Assembly (NCBI GenBank): GCA_038380795.1
Contig: CM076261.1
Span: 11,910,556-11,974,555, forward strand
Direction: 5' to 3'
DNA: 64,000 nt
DNA from: Pyrocephalus nanus
Taxonomy: Eukaryota; Chordata; Aves; Passeriformes; Tyrannidae
Under the pieces are notes generated by a model. It had not been told where the DNA came from. It searched no databases and saw only the letters and a list, made by a program, of their open reading frames with translations. Numbering within the stretch: the stretch's first letter is position 1; each line of letters opens with the position of its first letter. Below, one piece after another: positions 49,440 through 61,124 of this stretch. Made by a program: the position numbers and the translations under genes.

Positions 49440-49900
49440 CAAGGGGGAACAACCCAGGGGTGATCACAGAACAGGTAACACCCTCATTGATCCAGGTGCT
49501 CTCCTGTAGAACACAAGCCAGGCAGTGATGACAGGGACCATCAAAAGCCCCAGACAGATACAGCAGAAGACCCAGAGTCCCCTGAGGGAGTCAAGTGCGG
49601 AGCAGCCAGAGATGGGTTCACTAACAAATCTACCACATAGGCCCAAGTTGTACACTTGTTCTAGCTGTGCCTTCTTCCTGGCCCCTCTTGCAAGTTATAC
49701 ACCCGGGAGAGGGGCCAGGAGGAAGGCACAGCTAGAACACAGCTCAGGAATCAATTAAGTTGAAATGGGGTCCCTGGGCCCACGGAGGAGATACCAGGGG
49801 CAAGTGGTCAGAGTCAGTACTTACTGGTAATGACCTCAGGGCACTGGCACAAAGAATCCATTGAGCTTCAATAACAAAACCAGGTTTAGGCTACATGGTA
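49440..49900. other. GC-richer island of unknown origin around a hairpin
   Basis: About 460 bp that are clearly richer in GC than the neighbouring 5 kb. It has several CpGs (acgggg, cccggg, cacgga) and ends with 'ggggtccctgggcccacgga'. Open frames of 77 codons (plus, 49525-49758) and 63 codons (minus, 49464-49655) show no known motif. The composition suggests an inserted element, possibly retroviral, but I recognise no LTR terminus, primer site or coding motif. It contains the inverted repeat at 49657-49739. Confidence 0.35.
49657..49739. repeat. Near-perfect 32-bp inverted repeat (hairpin)
   Basis: The left arm is 49657-49688 and the right arm 49708-49739, with a 19-base spacer. The arms begin TGTTCTAGCTGTGCCTTC and differ at a single position, which in plus-strand RNA is a G-U pair, so all 32 pairs could form there. 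A 12-bp direct repeat (caagttgtacac at 49644-49655; caagttatacac at 49691-49702, one difference) brackets the left arm. The arms show no similarity to CR1 or the LTRs in the window. It may be the scar of a fold-back template switch, a small palindromic element, or a precursor-like RNA hairpin. Confidence 0.85.
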
Positions 49901-52709
49901 ACTTTCAGGACAGCAGTGGTCTTGAGTATTGAAATATTCTCATCTATTTACTATAGGTCTGGGACTCAGATGTCATATCATTGTGTATCCAGCTGATGAA
50001 AGAGAATTACAGTGGATGAGTCTTCATTTGCATGTATCCAACCCACACTTTAATCAGATTTGCCACAGAGTTCAGAATAGTGAATTGAGTTGGTTGGCTG
50101 TTGAGGTTCTACTTACCATGTAGGTAACATTCTGCTTTCAGGTTAAAAAAGAAGCCAACAACAAAACAAAACCAGAACAGTGCAAATAAAGAACAACATT
50201 TCACATTTAATTTTCTTCAGTTACCAAAACAACAGAGAACAGTCCTGATGCTAATTCCCACTGATAGGGATTTTGTGGCAATTATGTCATTGCTGTGATT
50301 AATTTCACAGTGAACATTGTATTCAGCCTCTCTAATCCTCCCACTGAGTAGCTTGATCTCCCAGCTTGGTCTAATTAGACAAAAAGTTTCAGGATTATAT
50401 TAGGGTCAAACAGAAGACATTTGCAAAGAATGAGGTCAACAAATAACACATAGTAGACAGAAGTAGAAGTGGAGGAAGGATCATGCCTTGGACACGGGAA
50501 GAGTGCAGCCTTTTGGGATGCTAAAGAAAAAACTAAACAAGCTCTTGAGCTCTTGCCAAGTCTATAAACATTGAGCAAAGAAAACAAAATCAAACAAGGT
50601 AAAAATTCTAAACAGTCTCCTTGCACACATTTAGGTAAATATAGTACTATTTACTGTTATAGTTGAAATGAAATGTTGTTTTTTGGTTTTGTTTTTTTTT
50701 TTTTCAAAAGCCATATTTTTAATGTGTAGTCACTAAGCAATGTGTAGTCACTAAGCATTCCAAAGTGAAGTTTATTCTTCTGGGGATATGCAAGGCTATT
50801 TTTCTTAACTACTCAAGCTACTCTGCCTACCACAAGCCTACTTCTGCTCTATTGAAGTCAGTAAAAAGGCTCCTATTGATTCCAACAAGTATGGGATCAG
50901 ATCCAATGCCAAGATCATCCAGGAGGTGGAAAGGAAAATACCAGCTGAATATTAAAATAGCATGATGAATACCTGTCATTTTTAGCACAGCCTTTATACA
51001 TAATTCCAAAAAGAGTAACAGGAAAGTGCTTCTATTTCACTGAAATATTCATCAGAAATAATAGATGTTTCATCAATGCATAAAAATACCATGAAATTAT
51101 TACTTTGCTTTGTGCAGTGTTGATGTGAAAAAGGATAGCAGATCCATAAACTTCTTTATTTATTCGTTGTGTGAGGAACTCTAATAAACTAGACATATGA
51201 TAGATCAAAGATGTGTACACACAAAAACTGCCTTTCTTTGCATAAACCCAATCCAAGAAACTCTGTATTTTAGTTACATTTAAAGTTTCTGTCAATAGCT
51301 AGATATTAGAAAAGTAGGTAATTTCAAAATGTTCACCACAGATAACTGTTCATATATGTGAAGCCAATTAGTCTAGACTAATTCTCAAGGAATTATATCT
51401 CAAGGATTCTCTAGGAATTCCTTTAAAAATGTCTGCATTACTGAACTATAACAAAAGAAAACCAGAATGCACCAAAGTTTGATTTGTTTGTTGAATAAAG
51501 AAACTACATCTGTCTACAGGTAAAGAACAAAGACTGAATAGATAAATATAACAGGTAGGCTGAGATGCAGAGTAATAAACAGCATCTTTTCTTATAGGGG
51601 TTCTGTTTTTTCTACAGATTCCTCCTGTTTTCAGCTTCACCTAGAGCAAGTGGTAAAAAATAGTAAAATGATTTCAACAAAAGAAGGCATAAAGGATAAT
51701 AAAGAAAGCTTTTTTGTGTCTTCTTCTTTACTTTTCGTCAAAATATTTGTCATTTCCACCCTCTGTAAAGACCTTTGTATATAAGAAATTCAGCACTGTC
51801 AAAACCACCATTTCAAACTATAGGTCTATTTTAGGCAGCATATATTTCTAAGCTATTGGAACTGTCTATTGAAATTTTAATGCAGATTCTTCTATACTGT
51901 GCACAACACTCATGTACTGAAAAGAAAGCTGATTCTTTTCTTTGAATCTCATAAGGACAGCTCTAATTTGTTATATTTGTGTAAATTTTATTGAAATCAA
52001 TTCAGAGTTTGTAATAAAAATACAAGAAATATCATAAATATGAATTTACTTTTATTTTACATATTCTGCATGTCTACTATCAATAGCCTTTCTGATCATA
52101 ATTGAAATCCCTGACAAATGGCTTCTGTTGTGTCTTTTTGAGGTTGGCAAGCTAGCAAGAGTACATTATACCTTCACTGTTTGATTTCCTTCCCTTGGGA
52201 AGAAAAGGACAAATGGGGAAAGAGAGCATGCCTTGGAAGTCAAGCGGATCATCTGAACCCAGAAAATAACCCTATTAGTTAGGGTTATAGTGTTACGAGA
52301 GCACTCATGCTGTGCTCTTCTTGATAGCCTCTAGGCTTTGTTTCTGATCACACTGTGTTCTCTTATTACATAGTAGGTAATACATAATGGTTTCAAAGAG
52401 GTGTTTCAATATAGGGACACAGAATCTCATGTATTAGAACAAAAACTCCCTTGAATATTTTTCCAGATATAAATTAAAATCTTATTAAGCACTGCTTAGT
52501 GTCAGCTAGAGAATATGACAGAAGTACCTTAAGCAAAGATTGAGAAGTGCATTTAAAACTCAGAGTTTCATTCTACTTTTATTTTGCTGTTCCCTTACCA
52601 TTTCCTATAATATGGTCACCATCATGACACTGGACATCCTTAGTCATCATGAAAGAATACATGGGTTAAAGCTAGCTTAAGTTCACTACTTTCTTCAAAA
52701 CTCTTCCAC
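49901..52709. other. AT-rich sequence with small repeats, no gene seen
   Basis: About 2.8 kb. A T-rich tract lies at 50678-50704. A perfect 18-bp palindrome (aattagtctagactaatt) lies at 51366-51383. A 9-bp inverted repeat with telomere-like words (ataacccta...tagggttat) lies near 52266-52289. Small frames (up to 87 codons) are unrecognised. Confidence 0.5.
50721..50756 (+). repeat. Perfect 18-bp tandem duplication
   Basis: Two identical copies of aatgtgtagtcactaagc in direct tandem. It follows a T-rich tract. The lack of any difference suggests recent origin by slippage. Confidence 0.95.
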
Positions 52710-53050
52710 TAGTTTTAGTTTTTATACCCCATGTTGGGCTGAGCCACATACTCAGTCCTCCCTGCCTCCTCCATTGCTGGTGTGGCTAACTCAGTGAGAC
52801 ATTCACACTCTTTTAATGAGTTCCTTAAAACACTAACACCAGCAGTTAATCCACTCAATTGTGATGCAGTCAGATGATCCATCCAACCAGCTGTCTAAAA
52901 CAAAGGCCACCCTTAGGTACCCAGTGTGTTGAGACAAAGTTGGTTTCTCTGCAGCAGCTGTGGTCACATGATACATCATTTCCTGAGCATCAGGGCCACA
53001 TCTCCCTTGCCCACGGCCTCTGAGCCTTCTTCCATTGTAGAAAATGAATA
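52710..53050 (-). mobile_element. Possible retroviral LTR plus primer-site relic
   Basis: On the minus strand, bases around 52745-52725 read gctcagcccaacatgggg. This resembles a lysine-tRNA-type retroviral primer-binding site (cgcccaacgtgggg) with a few changes. If so, the LTR 3' end would lie just to the right on the plus strand. There the minus strand contains an ATTAAA near 52815, and the block is GC-richer than its flanks to about 53040. No clear LTR start or duplication was found. Confidence 0.28.
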
Positions 53051-56000
53051 GTGTGAGTACATATAAGCAAAATCGTTTGAATTTACACCTTCCCTTATAT
53101 TTCAGACTGAGAATTCCTGTGTTGTTACAATACTGAAATAATATTTCCTGAGGAAAAGTATTTGTTGATAATTCCCTTCCACAGAGGATTTCTCTGGATC
53201 TTGTATCTTTTGCTCTTCTAGTTTCATTTTATAGGATGGTTTCTGTTCTGTCCCTTCCAGTGTTCTCAAAGCCTTTGGAAAAAGAAAGCTACCACAGTGC
53301 TTATTTACCATAGACACTTGTGGCATAGATGCACTAGTCAGTTTTTCAGGTATTATTAGTTTCTCCATAGCAAAAAATAATGTTCTAAGACCCAGAGTCT
53401 TGTTATGTGAACATATTCTGCTGTTTGACACTCAGACACAAACTGTTCTTACATTCATTCTGCCTCCATTCCACAGCTATCTTCAAACATCCTGAAGCTG
53501 CACATTCTTTTATATGAGTTCTTCATTTGTTTTTGTTCTTTTTAATAATTTCACATATAGAAAATCGACAAAGTGGAAAGAGACCACCTTCTGAGACAAA
53601 ACACTGATTGGAAGACACTACAGTAATAATTGCAATATTCGTTCGACATATGTGCAATTGGTATCACTGGCTGAGTTTTTTAAGATGCCAGAAAATATTA
53701 GTTAATGAACTGGAGGATCTGTAAAAAGCCTTCACTTTTCTCTTTTACTGTGCTATTCTTGAGTCACAGTTTTTACTGAGCCCAAATAGCTGTGCTGTTG
53801 AACTACTGGGTATGTATGTCTACACTATTGATTTTGAAGTATGATCTATTTCCAATGACAGTATGAAAGTATGTAAAGAACCTCACAGAGAACATCTTCC
53901 TGACATTTAAAAGTCACTTGACAGTTACAATATTAATAAAAAGCTCTTTCATACTGTCTTCTAGTTTTTTGTTAAAAGACATTCCGAGAAATCTTATATG
54001 CTTATATGATTTTCCCCTCAGTTTTGGTGAGAAATCTCTACCAACATTGCCTATCTGGTTTATACCATCCTATGAAATGAAGTAAAATTAAGAATTTTTT
54101 TTTATTATTATCTGTAGAATATTTGTCATATGAAACAACTGCTAACAGTTCCCAAACAGGGCAAGTTCCCTGGAAATAGGTTATAAATATTAACTTCTCA
54201 AACAGCAGTGTGTGTCTATGACATTTTATCTTTGCTCTTGTTTGGTTAATGCTTATAAATTGAGCCCCTAATTTATCTTCAGCCAAGCTTGAAAAAGCAG
54301 AGTTAAAGTTTTATTGCTTACTGTTGGTGTTATAAGCTTTAAAGTAAATTTCCTTCCCAAGATGTTATCTCTTATCATTAGCTACCAGGACATCCCTTAT
54401 CCTACTTTTGTGGATCAAAAAGAGAGATAAGAGAGTAATACATCTCTGCAGAAACTAACCAAACCCTCTTTCAAGCAAAGTTTATCTACATTTAACCTAG
54501 TATCCACAACTAATAAGTTTGTATTTTAGCTAAAGGTGACTTAGAAAAATATCTAATTGCAAGAACCCTAAACTTTCTGTTTAATTGCACACTGTATCTG
54601 CATATCCTGCAGAATGCTTCCTTCAGCTTTGATGTTATGCTGAGACAGCGCCTTGTATTTACAGACATTTTTAGGATTTCCTTCCAGAACTCTCCAGAGA
54701 CATATAGCAATTTTTCATATCACAAATAAAACCTGTGAGGTTAATAATTCTTTCAAAATATTTCTAACACATCAATTATTAATTTTGCTTTTACATTCCT
54801 TGGTTTTCTACTGATTGTTTTATAGCTATATGTTGTTGTGGTAGAGAGGATGGGAGGAAGTGAAGAGGTATATAAAACAAAAATCATTAGAAATTCTGAA
54901 GTTGGAAGTCCTCATCTCTCTTATATATTTAATTTCAAATATTGACATCTCATCTTCAGAAAGGTAAATCTTCAAAAAGAAAATGAATGCAGGATAATAC
55001 AAAATGCTTTAATGAAAGCTAAAGTACTGACTTCTAGTTTGCAATAAAGCAAAAGATACTTTTAGCATCAGATAAGTAAGTCACCACATGAAACCTCTGG
55101 TCACTGAAGAGTGTCTCATAAACTATGACTAGGGCATTCCACTTTGTAGATAGCATTTCTGAGTAGTCTCGTTGATACCAAAAACTTTATCCACAGACCA
55201 ATGTATTTATTGTCACCTTCACTGCTTTTCCAGAAAGTGAAATACTGGTCCTTGATCATTGTGCCCTAACCCAAAGGAATAGCTGTGCTTCAACAATGAG
55301 CTGTGTGAATTTCTCATCTTCAGCCATATCCAATATTTTTCTTTAGTTTAAATGAAAAAGAACATAGGAATACATATAAACCAGTGGACTGTGTTTGGTT
55401 TTGCCTTTTTTTTTCCTGAGAGTGAACCCTAAAAAAAATTAAGGCCCATATGCTGCATCTTTGTTATATCACTAAAACTGAAGAGAACTTTATATGACCA
55501 TTACTCAAAGCATCTGTTTTTCTTTTTTTTAATGTAATATTTTATTTTCTTACTAGAAAAGTATTTTTTAAACAGAATTTGCAGTTTTAAAATAATAATA
55601 ATAAAAAAAAAAACTTTGGAAAATATTGCAGGGTTTATTTCATCCAAAGAGAAAAACATGCTGAAATAATTTTCTTTTTTCAAGGAAAATATATGAGTTT
55701 TCACTGCTGGTATGCAAAATATGGTAACATTTTATTTTATTACTCTGAAAAAAAAAAGTAGAAGAGAGCTTGAAAATGAAAGAAAAAGCACTTTAGTCAA
55801 AGTCTCTTCAGGGAAACAAGTATAATTCATCACTAGATATGTGCAGTGAATGTAAACACAGGTCAAGTTTAAAGACATAGATGCATAAAATGAAAGACGG
55901 TTGTCTAACTTCTGTCAGAGGCACAACACAACAACTTTGAATGTATGTGGGAGAAGAAGAAACATACAGACAGAGGGCTGAAGGTTCCTTATGATGTTTC

Positions 56001-56587
56001 CTATTATAAATTGTGGAGGAGTGGAAAGACATTCAGTGTATTGAAACTCCAGGGACCTGCAAGTAACACGCATCCTAGAAGCCCCTTAGCTAGAAAAGTT
56101 CTAAACAACCTTTTTACATGGTTGTCGTAAAAAAACATATACTTGAAATTTTAAGTGAGAAGGAATATGATACTTAAGTGTCTCTGCTCTGACAGCTGGT
56201 AACTGGAGAATAAATTTTATTTTGTTTTCTATCTTCTGAAGATATTTTAGACATTTTCTCCAGTTAAGGTCAATGTGCTGGTAATCATTCATACCAGTTC
56301 CCACTCAGCTAATGTAAAGGCAACACTCTTACCAGTTTGCACACTATAAATGTTTTTCCAAACTATGCAAAACAACAAAAACACTAACACAGTCTTGAGA
56401 AACCCAGAAAAATACCTCCGTCTTCATCACAATAGGCAAGCCTTGAACTGTCATTTTTTTCAGTTTACAAATAGGATGCCAAAAATATAGATAGTAAAAT
56501 AAAGATAAAATAGTGTTCAGTGGCAGTGAAATCTTGAGAGAATTTTTAGCAACTTTCTGACATATGTGATTAAGGAGACAACAAGGA
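53051..56587. other. AT-rich sequence, no gene seen
   Basis: About 3.5 kb. A 109-codon minus frame (53102-53431) begins just beyond the possible LTR relic and has no motif I recognise. Low-complexity A-runs lie around 55590-55612. Nothing else was supported. Confidence 0.5.
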
Positions 56588-56962
56588 ATCATAGAATCAT
56601 AAAATGTTTTGGTTGGAAGGGACATTAAAGGTCATGTAGTTCCAAGCCCCCTGACATGAGCAGGTATGCCACTCACTAGACTAGGTTGCTCAGGGCCTCA
56701 TCCAACCCGACCCTGAATGCTACCAGGAATGGGGCATCCACAGTCTCTCTGGACAACTATTCCAGTCTTTCACCATCTGTTTTGTAAAGCATTTCTTCCT
56801 AACATCTAATCTAAACCTGCACTCTTTCAGTTTAAGATCGTTGCCCCTTGTTCTGTCAGTAACCATAGAAAAATTATCTTTCCCTCTTTTTTGTAAGCCC
56901 CCTTAAGGTACTGGAAGGTTGCAATGAGGTCTCCCCAAAGCCTTCTTGTCTCTCCCAGACCT
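56588..56962 (-). repeat. CR1 LINE 3' fragment, about 375 bp
   Basis: Minus-strand CR1 with a clear 3' end ('atcatagaatcataaaatg'), then 'ttttggttggaagggacatt', 'cccctgacatgagcaggtat', 'gggcatccacagtctctctg', 'ttgccccttgttctgtcagt' and 'ggttgcaatgaggtctcccc'. It is 5'-truncated where a plus-strand CR1 segment begins, so the two lie head-to-head. Confidence 0.94.
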
Positions 56963-56999
56963 CATGTTTACAAAAAAAACCCCAAAACGCTGGCTTGGG

Positions 57000-57430
57000 A
57001 TGTGAAACCTGGGGACAGACTTGGCTGCAGTGACCGTGAGAAGGTCGAGGTAAGTATCCAGAGAAAAGGGAACATGGCAAAAAACAAGAACAAGCAAGCA
57101 AACTTGATCCTCATCAGAGATCTGCCTGGATGAATCTCGAGATACATCCCTGGAGAGAAGACAGGTCCAGAAATGCTTGCTGACAAGAAAGACTTGTCCC
57201 AGCAACTAGAAAGTCAAACTAGAAACAGAGGACACCCAGATGGATGAGCTCCAAACCGAACTTAGACATAAAAAGGAAGGATGAAAGAGGTGGAAGAAGG
57301 GACAGATGACCCAGGGGGACTATGGATTTCTTGTCTGGTTGTGCAGGAATGGGGTTAGGAAAGCCAAGGCTGCTACGGATATTATTTTGGGAAAGTATGT
57401 GAAGGGCAATAAGAAATGATTCTTCTGTAC
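57000..57430 (+). pseudogene. CR1 ORF2 remnant: endonuclease end and linker
   Basis: This is a plus-strand, broken piece of the CR1 ORF2 polyprotein. Readable words in changing frames are LGCSDREKVEV (end of the apurinic-type endonuclease domain, with the SDH-like motif changed to SDR), LILIRDLPG, WMSSKPN/ELQTELRHKKE, KRWKKGQ and NGVRKAKA...VKGNKK (the linker before reverse transcriptase). Several frameshifts and stops disrupt it. The SDR change replaces the histidine that is catalytic in this endonuclease family. The fingers part of the reverse transcriptase that should follow is missing. The frames listed at 56903-57205 on the minus strand are shadows. Confidence 0.8.
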
Positions 57431-57959
57431 ATAAGCAACAAAAAGACTTTTAGGAAAAATATTTCTGAAACTGTATAAACCATGTCCTTTTTCAATGTCT
57501 CTCTATTGCAAGTCAAGCAATACAATAATTAAACAAAAACAAACAAACCCACAAAACTCAAAAAACATAACCCCCCCAAAACAAAAACAACAATCAATAA
57601 ACCCACAACATAAAACAAACAAGAAAAACACAAACAAAAATCCCCCCCTCCTCCATGACACTCAAAGATACCTAACATCTGACTTGTGATAATCTGCACT
57701 AAGGATGTATTTTTGTATTCTTTGTTTATAGAGAGTTAAAGAATTGATTGCACGGTGGAAATGTAATATTCAATTAAAACAACCTTCAGGGAAAAAAGCT
57801 ATTTGAACAACACTGTAATCTTAATGAAATGGGTGAGATTTCAAAGTTTGTCAGTTTTGAATCTGAAAATAATATGGCTCAGGGCCTGTGAAATAGTTTT
57901 GGTTTTTATTAAAAATTATCTGTCTATAGTATACTGTAGTTACTCATTCCTTGCCTCTA
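57431..57959. other. Gap between two CR1 ORF2 parts, with an A/C tract
   Basis: About 530 bp of unrelated AT-rich DNA. It includes an A/C-rich tract (57531-57655: caaa units plus ccccccc runs). It replaces the N-terminal reverse-transcriptase region of CR1, by deletion, later insertion, or because the two flanking fragments come from separate insertions. Confidence 0.6.
57531..57655. repeat. A/C-rich (CAAA)n tract
   Basis: About 125 bp made almost only of A and C, with C-runs at about 57571-57577 and 57642-57648. The 64-codon Asn/Lys/Gln/Pro-rich frame across it is an artefact. Confidence 0.9.
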
Positions 57960-58690
57960 GATCTGACACCTTATGGCTTGGAGAGGGGCACTCTTCTCTG
58001 GGTTAAAAACTGGCTGGATGGTTGGGCCCAGAAAGTGGTGGTGAATTATGCCACACCCAGTTGGCATCTGGTCACCAGTGGGGTTCCTCGGGGCTCGGTA
58101 CTGGGGCCAGTCCTGTTTAATGTCTTTACTGATGATCTGCACAAGGGGATCGAGTGCACCTTCAGTAAGTTCACAGATGATACTAATTTGAGTGACAGTG
58201 TTGAGCTGCTGGAAGGTAGGAAGGTTCTGCAGAGGGATCTGGACAGGCTGGATCAATGGGATGAGGTCAGTGTTATGAGGTTCAACAAGACCAAGTGGTG
58301 GGTCCTGCACTTCTGTCACAACAACTCTATGCAGCATTACATTCTGGGGGAATAGTGGCTGAAAAGCTGACTGGCAGAAAAGGACCTGGGTGTCCTTGTT
58401 GGCAGCCAACTGAACATGAGCCAGCCCTGTGCCCAGGTGGCCAAGAAGGCCAATGGCTACCTGGCTTATATCACAAATAGTGTGGCCAGCAGGACTAGGG
58501 AAGTGATTGTCCATCTGTACTTGGCACTGGTGAGGCTGCACCTCAAATCATATGTCCAGTTCTGGGACCTCACAACAAGAAAGACATTGAGGTGCTGGAG
58601 TGTGTCCACAGAAGGGTAACAAAGCTGGTGAAGTGTCTAGAAAGTAAGTCAAATGAGAAGTGGCTAAGGGATCTGGAGTTGTCTAGCCCA
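57960..58690 (+). pseudogene. CR1 ORF2 remnant: C-terminal half of reverse transcriptase
   Basis: The longest readable piece is 57951-58355 on the plus strand. It holds [19 protein letters not shown] (reverse-transcriptase motif), the catalytic box [31 protein letters not shown] and [13 protein letters not shown]. After a stop near 58353 and a frame change it continues with ANGYLAYITNSVASRTREVI and HLYLALVRLHLKSYVQFWDL (58416-58619), and ends in a worn KLVKCLESKSNEKWLRDLEL-type segment. Most CR1 elements have an alanine before the two aspartates; here it is threonine. Stops and frameshifts make it inactive. It continues directly into the 3' region at 58691. The opposing 194-codon minus frame (57957-58541) is an antisense shadow, although it is the longest frame in the window. 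Confidence 0.9.
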
Positions 58691-59047
58691 GAAAAAAAAA
58701 AAAGAGACTCAGAGTGATCTTTTTACTCTCTATAACTACTTGAAAGGAGGTTGTACCCAATTGGAGGTCAGTCTCTTCTCCCAGGCAACAAGTGACAGGG
58801 GAGGACATAATCTCAAGCTGTGCCAGGGAGGTTCAGGTTGGACATCAGAAATAATTTCTTCATGCAAAGGATTGTTAAACACTGGAATGGACTTTTCAGG
58901 GAAGTTGTAGAGTCACCATCCCTGGAGATGTTCAAGAAGTGACTGGATGGGGCACTTAGTGCTATGGTTTTGTTGACATGATGATGTTCGGTCAAAGGTT
59001 ATACTCGACCATCTTGGAGACCTTTTACAGCATAAATGATTCTGTGA
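58691..59047 (+). repeat. CR1 LINE 3' region and terminus
   Basis: It continues the ORF2 remnant: 'ctctataactacttgaaagg', 'aggttgtacccaattggagg', 'tcagtctcttctcccaggca', 'gttgtagagtcaccatccct', 'ggagatgttcaagaagtgac', then 'gatgatgttcggtcaaagg' and the closing 'aatgattctgtgat' at 59034-59047. With 57960-58690 it forms about 1.1 kb of CR1, the longest copy here. An A-run (58690-58701) interrupts the ORF2 end. Confidence 0.94.
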
Positions 59048-61124
59048 TTAATATAATTTTTCTTTCAATAATAAAGAAAACCTAAGAAAATTCTGTTATA
59101 ATTAATTAATTAATTAATTAATTTCTATTTTGAGCTACCAAAAATAACAAAATTGGCACTCAACAATCAAACACCAATTTGGAATAAAAAAGGCAAAATG
59201 CAACACAAGATATAAAGTAGCAGGTCTTCATTTTCCATTTCTTTCTATACAGAAAATTACAATATTCTTAATTTCAAAGTATCCTTTCTGTGTGGATTAG
59301 GTAAGTAATTACAAAAAATAAAATTTCAGTGTGCATAACCAAGCAGCTTTGAATTGTGTTCTACCAGTTTCCCAACACAGGATTTGAGAAGCTGGTGATA
59401 TTCTATATGTAGGCAAGAGACTACAGCAAATTTGACATTCTCACGAAAAAACTTTTCTTATCAGTAATGAATCAAATCCTGTAGTATCATAGGCAATGGC
59501 ATTTTATAAACTTAATAATAATTCCTCTAAGGTCCATCCTAAAAGCAATTAGGTGTTGATTATATTCTTTTCTTCTGCCAGTGTTGATTGTATTCTTTTG
59601 AAGGTATTAGTCTGCCGTTTTCCTCAACACCTAAAGACACTACATAATCACCTCTACCATAGTTCAAGTATAAAATAATGTCAGTGTGTCAAAACTGCAA
59701 TGATATACTTTTCAAGAGGACACAGATTGAACAACTCATTACACTTTCCTTTACAGAGTCACTTTTTGCTTTTGCAAAGTCTCCCAAGTTTATCTCCCCA
59801 AAATTATTCTATATACTTCCATCTTAGCTTCACATGAGTGCTCTTTGTCTCTTACATATTTAAATCCCTACTTTCCTACTATTTCCCCACCTCTACTTAA
59901 CTGCACACTCACTGATTACAATTCTGTTAAATAATAGTGACAGGCTATTAAACATCATCTTCAACAGCACAATATACAGGGCACATTTTTTCCCAATAAA
60001 ATAATAAAAAAACTAACAATTTAGTCTTTAAACCCCAAACTGCCAGACTATTGCAAAGAGTTAGAAGATATAAAATATCAGTTTTTATTAATGATCATTT
60101 TATGAAAATGCTCAGGTTTAGAAATATGCAGAACTCTGCTGGCCTCTGTAAGGGAATAAAGGAAGGCTTGGTCCTTGCCCTGAAGATCTTAGTCTCAAAG
60201 AAAACTTAATATTTAAAGACAGTTAATGTATGAGAGAATGATTAGGTTGTCTTCCAAAAAGCTCCCTAAGAATCACTTAATATTTAAATCCGCCTAAATA
60301 CCCAGAATGGAAAGAATGATTGAAGGCTGCCACATTCAGAAGTCTATTCTTGTTCCTTTAGCTTCAACCAAACTAATTTATAAATACCAGCCTTCCACCC
60401 CCCACCTTACCTCCCTTAACAGCTTGCTGCCTATTTCTTTAGGAATTAATATTTCATTAAAATAAAGGTTAGCACCATAGGGTGTTAATGACATTGGATT
60501 TCTATTCACAACACTAAGTGTAATTTGAATCATCAGTAGAAGAAACAGAAGGAACAGAAGGAATGACCTTTCTTGAAACATGCTTCAGGAAGAGAAATGT
60601 CAATAAAAAGCAAACAGTGTTTTGCATATCCCCTTACAAACAGCCAATTCCTGTTTATGCATTTAAGAGAATAGGCTTTTTCTGAGCCATCAGCTTGGCA
60701 CAAGAGATCACTTGACAAAGTGGGAGTGAAATAAGAGCTCACACATCCCATGTGGTGTCCTGCTGCTCAGCTGCAGCAATCAAATATACATGAGGCTCTT
60801 TGCTCCAAAATGGCAACACGTTTAGGACCAGCATATAAGAAAAATCAATGACTTTATCTTGTATTATCCTGTTCTCTTTAAAATTCCAAAAACATCAAGC
60901 AAACAAATACATGACCATAATACAAACGCTGCAAAAGGACAAACACTATTAAATGTGGATATTTTTAAACAACTGTATTTTTTTTTTCCAAATAAGGCCT
61001 CAGAGCTTCTGGCTCTCCTAAAACTGCTGCAAAGCTTGGTGAAAGTGCTTTTGAATTATTCTCAAATTTCCTAAAATTTCTGCAGTTTTCTGTAGTAAGC
61101 TTTAACCCCATGATTTAATGTGAC
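59048..61124. other. AT-rich sequence with small repeats, no gene seen
   Basis: About 2.1 kb. It contains (ATTA)n at 59099-59123 and an imperfect direct duplication gtgttgattatattctttt / gtgttgattgtattctttt (59553 and 59581, 28 bp apart). Minor frames of about 70 codons (60378-60751, 60859-61074) are unrecognised. Confidence 0.5.

Noticed and set aside
51366..51383. Perfect 18-bp palindrome around tctaga
   Set aside because: One or fewer such palindromes is expected by chance in 64 kb (slightly more in AT-rich DNA), and nothing nearby gives it a role.
52266..52289. Telomere-like words ccctaa / ttaggg
   Set aside because: Only one copy of each word is present, in a 9-bp inverted repeat. There is no (TTAGGG)n array, so this is not an interstitial telomere.
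57957..58541. 194-codon minus-strand open frame, the longest in the window
   Set aside because: It lies wholly antisense to the CR1 reverse-transcriptase remnant, whose plus-strand product shows clear family motifs. The antisense product has none.
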